From Paracoccaceae bacterium (GTDB lineage: Bacteria > Pseudomonadota > Alphaproteobacteria > Rhodobacterales > Rhodobacteraceae), in NCBI GenBank assembly GCA_009773375.1, contig WRPH01000006.1, positions 140,973 through 204,972 on the forward strand: a stretch of DNA of 64,000 nt. The letters are read 5' to 3'. The notes beneath the pieces are model-generated. The model was not told where the DNA came from, did no database searches, and worked only from the letters and a program-made list of their open reading frames with translations. Shown one piece after another: positions 8,751 to 17,731 of this stretch. A program made the position numbers and the translations under genes. The stretch's first letter is position 1; every line of letters begins with the position of its first letter.

Positions 8751-10163
8751 TCAGCGCATCACGAACGGATCAGGGATCGGATCATCCGAGGTGCGCAGCC
8801 AGACGGTCTTGACGGTGGTATAATCCAGCGCCGCCGCAATGCCGCCTTCGCGGCCATGGCCGGAAAGCCCGTGGCCACCAAACGGTGCAATCGGTGATAC
8901 CGCGCGGTAAGTGTTCACCCAGACCACCCCGGCGCGGATGCCGCGGATCATCCGATGCGCCCGCGTCAGGCTGCGGGTAAACACGCCCGAGGCAAGGCCG
9001 TAAACGGTATCATTCGCCAGCGCCAAGGCTTGTTCCTCGGTCTCAAAGCTGACGACAGACAGCACCGGGCCGAAGAATTCCTGTTGCACAGCAATGGCTT
9101 GCGGTGCATCAGAACAGTCAAGGATCGTCGGCGGGTAATAGAACCCCGCGCCTTCCGGCACTTGCCCGCCAGTGATCAACCGCGCGCCTTCGGTCAGCGA
9201 TTGGGCCACCATCGCGCTGATGCGGTCACGCTGACGCTGGGTGCAAAGTGGGCCGACCTCGGTTGTCATCAGATCGGGGGCGGCGATGTTGATGCCTTCG
9301 GCCTTGGCTTTCAGCTTGGCCAGAAACGCATCCTTGACCGACTTTTGCACCAACAGCCGCGAGCCTGCGACACAGCTTTGCCCGGTGGCGGCGAAAATCC
9401 CCGATACCTGCGCATTCACCGCCGAATCCAGATCGGCATCTTCGAACACGATGAACGGCGATTTGCCGCCCAGTTCCAGCGAGGTAGAGGCCAGATTTTC
9501 CGCCGAGCCGCGCACCACATGTCGCGCGGTTTCCGGCCCGCCGGTGAAGGCGATATGCGCCACGCGTGGGTCGCCGGGCGGAAACCCCGCCTCATGCACC
9601 AGCCGGGCGAATTCCAGCATCGGCGCCGGGCCGTCTTCGCTGGCTTTCAGCACAACAGTGCAGCCCGCCGCCAAAGCTGGCCCCAGTTTCACCGCCGACA
9701 GGAACAGCTGGCTGTTCCACGGCACGATCGCCGCCACCACGCCGATCGGTTCGCGGCGCAGCCACACCTCCATATCCGGCTTGTCGATCGGCAAATGTGC
9801 GCCTTCGATCTTGTCGGCCAGACCGGCGTAATAGCGATAATATTCCGCGACATAGGCGATCTGCGCCGTGGTTTCGCGGATGATCTTGCCGGTATCGCGC
9901 GTCTCCAGCGCGGCCAGACGCGGGGCTGCCGCCTGCACCAGATCGGCCAGCCGATACAGCAATTTGCCCCGCGCCGAAGCCGTCAGCCCCGCCCAGGCCT
10001 TGCCACAAAACGCCGCATAGGCCGCCTCCACCGCGCGACCGACATCCGCCGCCGAAGCATCGGGCATCAGCGCCCAAGCGGTTCCGGTGGCCGGATCGAG
10101 GCTTTCGAAACTGGCCGCGCCATCCTCGAAAACCCCATCGATATAGTGCTGGAACCGCTGCAT
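8751..10163 (-). CDS. aldehyde dehydrogenase
   Basis: NAD(P)-dependent aldehyde dehydrogenase of about 470 residues. Visible landmarks are the PWNSQLF cofactor segment, the catalytic glutamate in LELGGKSP, the nucleophile in GQSCVAGSR and the C-terminal FGGHGLSGHGREGG. Two ATGs are adjacent; the second (10163) is better spaced from GAGGGG and is chosen over 10166. It is the last gene of a five-gene minus-strand operon and lies 9 nt after the monooxygenase. It probably oxidises an aldehyde released by the monooxygenase and hydrolase steps. Confidence 0.9.
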   Translation of the reverse strand: MQRFQHYIDGVFEDGAASFESLDPATGTAWALMPDASAADVGRAVEAAYAAFCGKAWAGLTASARGKLLYRLADLVQAAAPRLAALETRDTGKIIRETTAQIAYVAEYYRYYAGLADKIEGAHLPIDKPDMEVWLRREPIGVVAAIVPWNSQLFLSAVKLGPALAAGCTVVLKASEDGPAPMLEFARLVHEAGFPPGDPRVAHIAFTGGPETARHVVRGSAENLASTSLELGGKSPFIVFEDADLDSAVNAQVSGIFAATGQSCVAGSRLLVQKSVKDAFLAKLKAKAEGINIAAPDLMTTEVGPLCTQRQRDRISAMVAQSLTEGARLITGGQVPEGAGFYYPPTILDCSDAPQAIAVQQEFFGPVLSVVSFETEEQALALANDTVYGLASGVFTRSLTRAHRMIRGIRAGVVWVNTYRAVSPIAPFGGHGLSGHGREGGIAAALDYTTVKTVWLRTSDDPIPDPFVMR

Positions 10164-10172
10164 CATATCCCC

Positions 10173-11210
10173 TCAGGCAAAAGCCGGCATCACGTCGTTC
10201 ACAAAGCGGGTGAGCGACGCCTTTTTGCGCGCGAAGCTCATGCCGCTGTCGATCCACAGGCTGTATTCGTCATAGCCCATCGCCTGATAGCCCTTGATGC
10301 GGGAAATCACCTCGGCCGGTTCGCCGATGATATGGTTCTTGCGCATGATCTCGGGCGTGTAGTTCGGGTTGGCGGCGATCTCTTCGGGGCTGATGGTTTC
10401 CAGCAGGCCCATGCTGATCGGCTTTTCGTTTTTGAACCATGCGGCGAAGTAGTTGAAGAATTCGTTCAGCTCTGCCGCGCCCTGCTGCGCGTCTGCCTCG
10501 CTGTCGGCGACGTAGGTGTGACGCAGCACCATGATCTTCGGGCGCGGCAGATCGGCGTGCTTTTCGCAGGCGGCGTTGAACTTGTTCATCAGGTTCTGCA
10601 CTTCTTCATCGCCCATGTGCATCGGCGTCACCTGCACATTGCAACCGTTCGCCACCGCAAATTCGTGGCTGTTCGGATCGCGCGCCGCCACCCAGATCGG
10701 CGGGTGCGGCTGCTGCACCGGCAACGGCGCAGAGGTGGTTTTCGGGAACTTCCAGTGTTCGCCGTCATGGGTGTAATCGCCCGCCCACAGACCCTTGATC
10801 GCCGGGATCAGCTCGCGCATTTTCTGGCCAGCGGTCCAGGCATCCAGACCGGGCGAAAGCCGTTCGTATTCAAAGCCATAAGCCCCGCGCGCAATGCCAA
10901 GGTCCAGCCGCCCGCCCATGATGATATCGGCCATCGCCGCTTCACCCGCCAGCCGGATCGGATGCCAGAACGGCGCGATCACCGTGCCGGTGCCAAGCCG
11001 CACGTTCTTGGTGCGATGCGCCAGATCAACCAGATTCAGCAAGGGGTTCGGCGCGATGGTGAAATTCATGCCGTGGTGTTCGCCGGTCCAGATCGCGTGC
11101 ATGCCGCCGTTGTCGGCGATCTGGCACAGTTCGATCATTTCGTCATACAGCCGCTGCTGCGGTTCATCGGCGTTGACGCGTTCCATATGGATGAACAGCG
11201 AGAATTTCAT
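10173..11210 (-). CDS. LLM-class flavin-dependent monooxygenase
   Basis: Bacterial luciferase-like TIM-barrel monooxygenase of 345 residues, using reduced FMN supplied by a partner reductase. Landmarks are GEHHGMNF near the N-terminus, a GRLDLGIARG segment and PIWVAARDP. It overlaps the flavin reductase gene by 4 nt, which is strong support for a two-component system. Relatives include type II Baeyer-Villiger monooxygenases and the pyrimidine oxygenase RutA. Substrate is unknown. Confidence 0.88.
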   Translation of the reverse strand: MKFSLFIHMERVNADEPQQRLYDEMIELCQIADNGGMHAIWTGEHHGMNFTIAPNPLLNLVDLAHRTKNVRLGTGTVIAPFWHPIRLAGEAAMADIIMGGRLDLGIARGAYGFEYERLSPGLDAWTAGQKMRELIPAIKGLWAGDYTHDGEHWKFPKTTSAPLPVQQPHPPIWVAARDPNSHEFAVANGCNVQVTPMHMGDEEVQNLMNKFNAACEKHADLPRPKIMVLRHTYVADSEADAQQGAAELNEFFNYFAAWFKNEKPISMGLLETISPEEIAANPNYTPEIMRKNHIIGEPAEVISRIKGYQAMGYDEYSLWIDSGMSFARKKASLTRFVNDVMPAFA

Positions 11211-12139
11211 GGTGTCGTCCCCTCAACCTTGACAGACACGGGGGCCACCCTGCCTGCATTCTGATTTCCAAAATAGATCCCGTAATTGCCGATGCGCGAT
11301 TCCTCGGCCAGCCGTTCCAACATCACCCGCATCGCCGGATCGGTCACATCATCCAGCCCGCCGGGCGCCAGATCGACGAAACAGCCCTTCGCCGGGTTGC
11401 CGCCGGTGCTGGGGCAGAGGAAGGCGATATGCTGTTGCCGCGCCTCGACATCTTCATAAACCGAATAGATGAAACCGGGTGCTGCACGCACGCCTGCGGT
11501 TTCGATCAGCCATTGCAGCGTGGCATTCGCGCCCTTCGGCCCAACCTGCGCCGTTGGCAGCGTCAGCCCGCCGCGGCCATCATCTTGCAGCAGCACCCGG
11601 CCATCCTGTTCGATCAGCGCCGAAACCACCACCGCCGGACCGCTGGCCAAGGCCACACCCGCCTGCGCCGGGGTAAAGTAAGAGCCGCGATAATAGCCCA
11701 GACCAGCGCGGGCCGAGGCTTCAAACCCCTGCACATGGCCGATCAGAATGGCATGATCCCCGGCGTCCACCACTTGATGCAGGCTGCAATCGAACCATGC
11801 CGCCACCCCATCCAGCACCGGCGCGCCATGCGGGCCTTTTTGCCAGCGCACGGTGGAAAACCGATCTGCCACCGGGCGGGCGAAGGTGTTGGACACCTCT
11901 TTCTGGCCTTCCGACAGGATGTTGATCGCAAAGCCCTTGCCTGCGGTGAACAGCGCGTAATTGGCCGAAGATTTCGCAATCGACACCAGCAGCAAGGCCG
12001 GGTCCAGCGACACCGACGAAAACGAATTCGCTGTGAAACCAATCGGCTGACCATCGGCATCCATGGTGGTCACAACTGTCACCCCGGTCATGAAAGTGCC
12101 AAAGGCATCGCGCAGGGCGCGGCGGTCTTCTGGGGTCAT
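11207..12139 (-). CDS. flavin reductase with an extra C-terminal domain
   Basis: About 310 residues from the ATG at 12139, whose TGA/ATG overlap with the hydrolase stop (12136-12139) favours this start. Residues 1 to about 165 are a flavin reductase (FMN-binding split barrel) with FMTGVTVVTT, GFTANSFSSVSLDP and an SIAKSS segment. After about residue 170 comes a further domain of some 135 residues with a GGLTLPTAQVGPKG stretch vaguely like a Nudix core but lacking the REXXEE catalytic residues. It should supply FMNH2 to the adjacent monooxygenase. The role of the extra domain is unknown. Confidence 0.85.
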   Translation of the reverse strand: MTPEDRRALRDAFGTFMTGVTVVTTMDADGQPIGFTANSFSSVSLDPALLLVSIAKSSANYALFTAGKGFAINILSEGQKEVSNTFARPVADRFSTVRWQKGPHGAPVLDGVAAWFDCSLHQVVDAGDHAILIGHVQGFEASARAGLGYYRGSYFTPAQAGVALASGPAVVVSALIEQDGRVLLQDDGRGGLTLPTAQVGPKGANATLQWLIETAGVRAAPGFIYSVYEDVEARQQHIAFLCPSTGGNPAKGCFVDLAPGGLDDVTDPAMRVMLERLAEESRIGNYGIYFGNQNAGRVAPVSVKVEGTTP

Positions 12140-12942
12140 GCGCGCAATCCTTCTGTGGCGGTGGCAGGCTCTGTCAGCCAGTGCGCCAGCGCGGCGGTCA
12201 CGGCTTCGGGGGCGGTCAGGTTGACCATGTGGCGGTGACCTTCGATCACCACAGCACGCCCGCGCGGGGCGGCAGCAGCCATCGCCTGCGCCATCGCCGG
12301 GCTGGAATTGGCGTCCAGCGCGCCGGTCAGCGCCAGCATCGGGCAACTGATCTGCGGCCACGCGTCAGCATAGGTTGCATCGCCACCGGCAAAGGCGCGG
12401 TAGGCGGCAGCATAGCCCGCCGGGTTCACCGCCCGCAGCCAGCCTGCCACCTGCGCCCGCAGGTCTTGCTGATCGGCATCGAACCAGCGCGCCAGTGGGG
12501 TTTCCACATCATTCGCGCCCTTGGCCAAAGCATCAGCCCGCGCCATCACCGCGGCCCGCGCCTCGGGACTGCGGCGATAGACGCCGTTCAGCACCGCCAC
12601 CCGACGCACCAGATCGGGGTGGCGGGCGGCCAGCCCGGTGGCAATAAGCGCGCCCATCGAATGGCCCGCCACATTCGCCATGCCAAGGCCCAGCGCCCGC
12701 AACACCCGTGCCGCCCACGCCACATAATCCGGCAAATCCGGCGTGCCCGGCAGCAGATCGGTGCCGCCATGCCCCGGCATGTTCAGCGCGATCACCCGAT
12801 AGCGCCGCTGCAAGGCGGCAATCTGCGGCCGCCAAGCCTGATCGGACATGCCGACGCCGTGCAGCAGCACCAACGGCTCGCCGCTGCCGGCTTCGGTGTA
12901 AAACACGCAGCCCTCAGACAGCCGCAGGGTTTTCAGCGTCAT
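12136..12942 (-). CDS. alpha/beta-fold hydrolase
   Basis: Hydrolase of 268 residues with the alpha/beta hydrolase triad visible: nucleophile serine in GHSMGA, acid in TGALDANSS and histidine in EGHRHMV, plus an HGVG oxyanion segment. In a monooxygenase operon it could open a lactone or ester produced by oxygen insertion, or play a RutD-like role. It overlaps the upstream DUF1185 gene by 29 nt and the downstream reductase by 4 nt, so translation is tightly coupled. Confidence 0.87.
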   Translation of the reverse strand: MTLKTLRLSEGCVFYTEAGSGEPLVLLHGVGMSDQAWRPQIAALQRRYRVIALNMPGHGGTDLLPGTPDLPDYVAWAARVLRALGLGMANVAGHSMGALIATGLAARHPDLVRRVAVLNGVYRRSPEARAAVMARADALAKGANDVETPLARWFDADQQDLRAQVAGWLRAVNPAGYAAAYRAFAGGDATYADAWPQISCPMLALTGALDANSSPAMAQAMAAAAPRGRAVVIEGHRHMVNLTAPEAVTAALAHWLTEPATATEGLRA

Positions 12943-13516
12943 GGCCCAGATCCTTCAGATCCTGATAACGATCGCCAATGCGGTGATGCGGACGCCCGCC
13001 GATGGAAGCCCCCAGCGCCACCACGATCTCATCCGCAGCAGGGGCGTCCGGGATGGCGAAATGGATGGTCAGGTAATGTGACCGGCGGCCTTCGTCGTTC
13101 TTGTCCATCAGCGGGATCATGATCGGGGTGTTCGCCCCGCCACGGATATTGGTGAACGACAGGTAAGATTTCGCACCAACAGCGGTGCGGTAATGGTTGC
13201 CGAAACGCAGGGTATGGATCAGCGCCGAGGCGTGTTCCACCTCGCCATCCAGCCCGACTACCGCAGCCTTACCGTAAGCTTCGACAATCTCACCCGACCC
13301 GGCGGCGTCCAGAATCATCTTGGTAAGCAGCGCGCCCAGCACCGGGGCGACCTCATGGATTTCCGGCTTGAGGTTTTCGACAAACCCGCGCCCGGCCCAG
13401 GGGTTTTTCACCACAGCCGCCGCCGCGATCAGGGTCAGCGGGCGTTCAGCCGCCTTGCCGCCTTCGATCAGCGTGGTTTCGATGTTCAGATAGGTCTTGC
13501 GGATGATGGCTGCCAT
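12914..13516 (-). CDS. DUF1185 'amino acid synthesis' family protein
   Basis: Protein of 200 residues matching the PF06684 family, annotated by convention as 'amino acid synthesis' but without a firmly known reaction. It has a glycine-rich NPWAGRGFVENLKP segment and GGANTPIMIPLMDKND. I chose the ATG at 13516; an earlier frame extension to 13573 would run through the GntR-type operator. It is the promoter-proximal gene of the five-gene operon, so it is probably an enzyme of the same pathway. Confidence 0.8.
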   Translation of the reverse strand: MAAIIRKTYLNIETTLIEGGKAAERPLTLIAAAAVVKNPWAGRGFVENLKPEIHEVAPVLGALLTKMILDAAGSGEIVEAYGKAAVVGLDGEVEHASALIHTLRFGNHYRTAVGAKSYLSFTNIRGGANTPIMIPLMDKNDEGRRSHYLTIHFAIPDAPAADEIVVALGASIGGRPHHRIGDRYQDLKDLGHDAENPAAV

Positions 13517-13545
13517 GTGGCCCTCGGATTCGGTCGGTTGCGTTA

Positions 13546-13565
13546 ATGGTATGTTGGTATACCAT
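13546..13565. promoter_or_regulatory. candidate GntR operator
   Basis: ATGGTAT (13546-13552) is inverted by ATACCAT (13559-13565), and inside it lies the perfect palindrome TGGTATACCA (13555-13564). This is close to the palindromes bound by FadR-subfamily GntR regulators. It sits between the divergent DUF1185 operon and the FCD-type gntR gene. Confidence 0.6.
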
Positions 13566-13622
13566 ATGACCACATGTCAAGAACCTATTGCGAAGCCGGG
13601 GGGCGGCATGTAAGCTTTCGGT

Positions 13623-14315
13623 ATGGACCAGCCCCTGCATGACGATCTGAAAATCGAAAACCCGCCGCAGACCCTGCGCGAACTGGTGCTGGAAAAGATG
13701 CGCGGCGCGATTCTGTCGGGGCGGTTCAAATCCGGCGAACGGCTGGTGGAGCGCACCTTGTGCGATCAGCTTGGCGTCAGCCGGTCGGTGGTGCGCGAGG
13801 TGATCCGCTATCTGGAGGCGGAAGGTCTGGTTGAATCCATGCCAAACAAAGGCCCGATGGTGGCGCGGATGGATTGGGATCAGGCGCGGCAAATCTATGA
13901 CATTCGCCTGCTGCTGGAACAAAGCGCCGCCGCTGCCTGTGCCGCGATGGCGGATGATGCCACCAAGGCTAGTCTGCGCGACGCCATGGCCGCGCTGGAT
14001 GCAGCGTTTCTGGCGCAGCAGCCCAACAGGCTGTTTGAGGCGACGACGCATTTCTACGAGGTGATCTTCACCGCCGCTGGCCACCATATTGCATGGGAAA
14101 TCGTGCAGCGGCTGAATGGTCGGATCAGCCGCCTGCGCGCGCTGACGCTGGCCACCACCGACCGCCATGTTTCCGGCCCCGCCCGTATGGCGTGGATTTG
14201 TCAGGGCATTCTGGCCAACGACCCCGCCGCCACCGCTGATGCGGTGCGCGACCATCTGACCGAAGCCGCCAGCATCGCCCGCCGATTGCTGCAAGACACC
14301 CCCGAGGCCCCCTGA
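13623..14315 (+). CDS. GntR-family regulator (FCD/FadR subfamily)
   Basis: Regulator of 230 residues. An N-terminal winged helix-turn-helix (residues 20-85, including LGVSRSVVREVIRYLE) is followed by an alpha-helical FCD ligand domain with likely metal-binding histidines in TTHFYEV, AGHHIAW and VRDHLTEA. It faces the monooxygenase operon across a 106-bp gap carrying a palindromic operator, so it probably controls that operon and itself. The following gene begins at its stop codon. Confidence 0.88.
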   Translation: MDQPLHDDLKIENPPQTLRELVLEKMRGAILSGRFKSGERLVERTLCDQLGVSRSVVREVIRYLEAEGLVESMPNKGPMVARMDWDQARQIYDIRLLLEQSAAAACAAMADDATKASLRDAMAALDAAFLAQQPNRLFEATTHFYEVIFTAAGHHIAWEIVQRLNGRISRLRALTLATTDRHVSGPARMAWICQGILANDPAATADAVRDHLTEAASIARRLLQDTPEAP

Positions 14316-14599
14316 TGCCCGCCTACTGGATCGCCCATGTCACCGTCACCGACCCTGATCGCTACAAGGCCTATATGGCACTTGCCCCGGCGGTGTTTGC
14401 CGCACATGGCGGGCGTATCCTTGCCCGTGGCGGTGAAAGCGAAACCTTCGAAGGCAGCGCCTATCAGCGGCAGGTGGTGATCGAATTCCCCAGCCTCGCC
14501 GCTGCCCGCGCCTGCTATGCCTCGCCCGGCTACACCGCCGCACGGGAGGCGCGCGACGGGGCTTGTATCGCCCATATCTGCATCGTCGATGGCGTTTAG
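14315..14599 (+). CDS. DUF1330 domain protein
   Basis: Small 94-residue protein of the DUF1330 (dimeric alpha/beta-barrel) family, with the N-terminal AYWIAHVTVTDPDRYKAY and central GGRILARGG. It overlaps the gntR stop and so belongs to that transcript. DUF1330 proteins recur beside catabolic operons, but their reaction is not settled. It may serve the flavin monooxygenase pathway across the divergent promoter. Confidence 0.8.
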   Translation: MPAYWIAHVTVTDPDRYKAYMALAPAVFAAHGGRILARGGESETFEGSAYQRQVVIEFPSLAAARACYASPGYTAAREARDGACIAHICIVDGV

Positions 14600-14608
14600 A
14601 GCGGTTTC

Positions 14609-17600
14609 CTAAAACGTCTTCGACAACCGCTTGCGCCAGAACCAACGGCGGCCTTCGCGCAAGGAACGGTTCGACCGACTGACCAGCATCAGCAGCGATG
14701 GCGTCACGATCAGCGTCAGGATGGTGGCAAAGGCCAGACCATAGACGATGGCCGAGGACAGCGAGATCCACCACTGCGTGGACGGCGCGCCGATGGTGGT
14801 TTCGTGGCTGAGCAGTTCCAGGTTCAACCCGAACGCAATCGGCAAAACCCCGAAAATCGCGGTCAGCGCCGTCAGCACCACCGGGCGGGCCCGCTCGCGG
14901 CAGGTTTCCAGCACCGCCTCGATCTTGTCCATGCCCTCGTCGCGCAGCTGGTCATAGGTGGCGATCAGCACGATGTTGTTGTTGACCACCACCCCCGCCA
15001 AGGCGATCACGCCGATGCCGGTCATCACCACGCCAAACGGCTGGCCCATGATCATCAGGCCAAGGAACACCCCGATGGTAGACATGATCACCGCCGACAG
15101 CACCAATCCGACCGAGATGAACTTGTTGAACTGTGCCAGCAGCACCACAAAGATCAGGAAGATCGCCGCACCAAAGGCCTTGCCAAGGAAGGCCCCGGCT
15201 GCCGCCTGTTCCTCATCCTCGCCCGCCATGTTCCAGCGCAGACCCTGCGCCCTATAGCCGTCGTCGGCAAAGGCCCGTTCCACCATCGCCTCGACATCGG
15301 CGCGCACCTTGTCGGGCTGCACGCCTTCGCCCAAGCCGATGCCCGCCTGCACCGTGATGGTGCGCGCGCCGTTCAGCCGGGTCAGAATCCCGGTAGTGGG
15401 GGCCGCGCTGCGGGTGACGAAGTTCGAAATCGGCACCGGCCCATCCGGGGTTTCGATCCGCAACTGGTCCAGCGCCGAGATCGTGCGCTGTTCGGGCGGC
15501 AGACGCAGCACGATATCCACCGCATCATCAGATCCAGCCGGGCGGAAATCTGACAGTTTCAGCCCCGACGTCACCATCTGCACAACCGCGCCAACCGCGC
15601 CCGGCGACGCGCCATAGCGCGCGGCCTCGCCACGATCGACCTGCAATTCCCAATCCACGCCGGGCAAGGGCAGACCGTTCGACACGTCAATCACATGCGG
15701 AATGGCTTTCAGCTTTTCGCCAATGGCGCGGGCGGCATCGTTCAACCCCGCCGGATCATCCGCCGAAAGCTGGATCTGAATCGCCTTGCCGGTCGGCGGG
15801 CCAGCGGCGGGCACCGACACTTCGATATCCACGCCCGGAATCCCCTGCATCGCCAGCCGCAGATCGGCCAGAATCGCGTTCGCCTCTTTGCGTTCGCGCC
15901 AATCAACGAATTCATACTGAATCGTGCCGATCACATCGGCAGGCGCCTCGTTGCCCGCGCCGCCACCGCTGCCAACGCGGGTGTAAACCGTCTTCAGCCC
16001 CGGCCAGCCCAGAATCCGCGCCTCGGCCTGCCGCACCAGCGCATCCTTTTCCATGATCGACAGGTTGCCGCGTGCCTTCACATACAACAGGCCGTAATCC
16101 GGCTCGACGTTCGGGAAAAACTCAACCCCGTTGCCGACTTTGGAATAGGTGTAGGGCACCGCCACCAGCGTCGCCACCGCCAGCGACAGCACGATGAACG
16201 GATGCCGGATCGCCTTGCCAACCACCCACATATAGGCGCCATCCTTGTGCTGCGGCGGATGCGCGAACGGCTTGGCGATGATCGCCCCCAGCGTCGGCAC
16301 AAAGATCAGCGCATAGAGCATCGAGGCCGACAGCGTCGCAATCAGCGTGATCGGCATGTATTTCATGAACTCGCCCACCACACCCGGCCAGAACAGCAAG
16401 GGCGAGAACGCCGCGATCCGGGTCAGGGTCGATGCAATCACCGGCCCGGCCATCTTGTGGCTGGCCTCGGCAAACGCCTCGCGCCTGTCCATGCCTTCGT
16501 TCATCCGGCGTTCGGCGTATTCCACCACGATGATGGCGTCATCCACCAGCATCCCCACCGCCAGAATAAGGCTGAACAGCACCACAAGGTTCACCGTCAG
16601 ACCCGCCATCTGCAGCCCGAGAATTCCCATCAGGAACGACGACGGAATAGCCAGCCCGATCAGAATCGAGGACCGCACCGACAGCGCATACAGAATGACG
16701 ATGAACACCAGCACCACCGCCGTCAGCACCGAGTTTTGCAGATCAGACAGCATCTGCCGGATGGTGGTGGATTTATCCTGCGAAAACGAAACCACCACGC
16801 CCGCTGGCATCTGCTTTTGCGCGGCCTCGGTGATCGCCTTCACCTTGTCCACGGTATCAATCAGGTTTGCCCCGATGCGCTTGGATACCTCAATCGCCAC
16901 GGCGGCCTTGCCATCCAGCCGGGTGACGGTTTCCGGGTCCTTCAGCGTTGGCCGGATTTCCGCCAGATCGCGCACCCGCACAATCGCATTGTCGCCCGCC
17001 ACCACCGGCAGATCGGCCAGATCCTGCACGGTTTCAATCAGCGACGGCACCTTGATGGCATAGCGGCCTTCTTCCCCCTCCAAAGACCCGGCGGCAATCA
17101 GGCGGTTGTTGGCGTTGAAACCGGCAATCATCGTATCGGGGCGCAGCCCGTAAGAAGACAGCTTGGCCGGATCAATCACGATCTCTACCAGATCCTCGCG
17201 CACGCCCTGCAAAGCGGCATCCAGCACGCCCGGCACTTCTTCGATGCGGTCCCGCAGCGCGCGGGCGGTGGCGTTCAGCACGCGTTCCGGCACATCACCC
17301 GACAACGTCACCACCAGCACCGGGAATTCGCTGATATTGACCTCGTTCACCGTCGGGTCATCCATTTCCGTCGGCAGATCGCGCCGCGCGTCGTCAACCT
17401 TGTCTTTCACATCGTTCTTGGCCTTGGCCAGATCGGCCCCGGCCTGAAACTCCATCAGCACGTTGCCGCCGCCCTGATAGGCGGTTGCGGTCATCTTCTT
17501 GATACCCTGAATCGATTTCAGCGCGGTTTCCAACGGACGCAGCAGCAGCCGTTCGCTGTCTTCCGGCGAAATGCCGTCCAGGTGCATCGAGACATAGATG

Positions 17601-17731
17601 ATCGGAATCTGCACATCCGGCTCGGCCTCTTTCGGGATCGAGATATAGGCCAGCGTGCCCGACAGGATCAGAAACACCAGAACCGAAATGGTCAGCCGCG
17701 CATTGTTGATCGCCGTTTCAACGATTCTCAT
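14609..17731 (-). CDS. RND efflux pump permease subunit
   Basis: Inner-membrane proton-driven transporter of the AcrB/MexB superfamily, 1040 residues. Length, duplicated architecture (two halves each with a large periplasmic loop) and the TM4 aspartate pair in GMLVDDAIIVVEY are typical. The C-terminal half has AGVVVNNNIVLI at the equivalent helix. It overlaps its adaptor gene by 4 nt. No outer-membrane channel gene adjoins, so the pump probably uses one encoded elsewhere. Substrate unknown. Confidence 0.9.
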   Translation of the reverse strand: MRIVETAINNARLTISVLVFLILSGTLAYISIPKEAEPDVQIPIIYVSMHLDGISPEDSERLLLRPLETALKSIQGIKKMTATAYQGGGNVLMEFQAGADLAKAKNDVKDKVDDARRDLPTEMDDPTVNEVNISEFPVLVVTLSGDVPERVLNATARALRDRIEEVPGVLDAALQGVREDLVEIVIDPAKLSSYGLRPDTMIAGFNANNRLIAAGSLEGEEGRYAIKVPSLIETVQDLADLPVVAGDNAIVRVRDLAEIRPTLKDPETVTRLDGKAAVAIEVSKRIGANLIDTVDKVKAITEAAQKQMPAGVVVSFSQDKSTTIRQMLSDLQNSVLTAVVLVFIVILYALSVRSSILIGLAIPSSFLMGILGLQMAGLTVNLVVLFSLILAVGMLVDDAIIVVEYAERRMNEGMDRREAFAEASHKMAGPVIASTLTRIAAFSPLLFWPGVVGEFMKYMPITLIATLSASMLYALIFVPTLGAIIAKPFAHPPQHKDGAYMWVVGKAIRHPFIVLSLAVATLVAVPYTYSKVGNGVEFFPNVEPDYGLLYVKARGNLSIMEKDALVRQAEARILGWPGLKTVYTRVGSGGGAGNEAPADVIGTIQYEFVDWRERKEANAILADLRLAMQGIPGVDIEVSVPAAGPPTGKAIQIQLSADDPAGLNDAARAIGEKLKAIPHVIDVSNGLPLPGVDWELQVDRGEAARYGASPGAVGAVVQMVTSGLKLSDFRPAGSDDAVDIVLRLPPEQRTISALDQLRIETPDGPVPISNFVTRSAAPTTGILTRLNGARTITVQAGIGLGEGVQPDKVRADVEAMVERAFADDGYRAQGLRWNMAGEDEEQAAAGAFLGKAFGAAIFLIFVVLLAQFNKFISVGLVLSAVIMSTIGVFLGLMIMGQPFGVVMTGIGVIALAGVVVNNNIVLIATYDQLRDEGMDKIEAVLETCRERARPVVLTALTAIFGVLPIAFGLNLELLSHETTIGAPSTQWWISLSSAIVYGLAFATILTLIVTPSLLMLVSRSNRSLREGRRWFWRKRLSKTF

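Noticed and set aside
8955..11264. 769-codon plus-strand open frame
   Set aside because: It is rich in Arg, His and Gln and lies opposite the aldehyde dehydrogenase and monooxygenase, both with intact family motifs.
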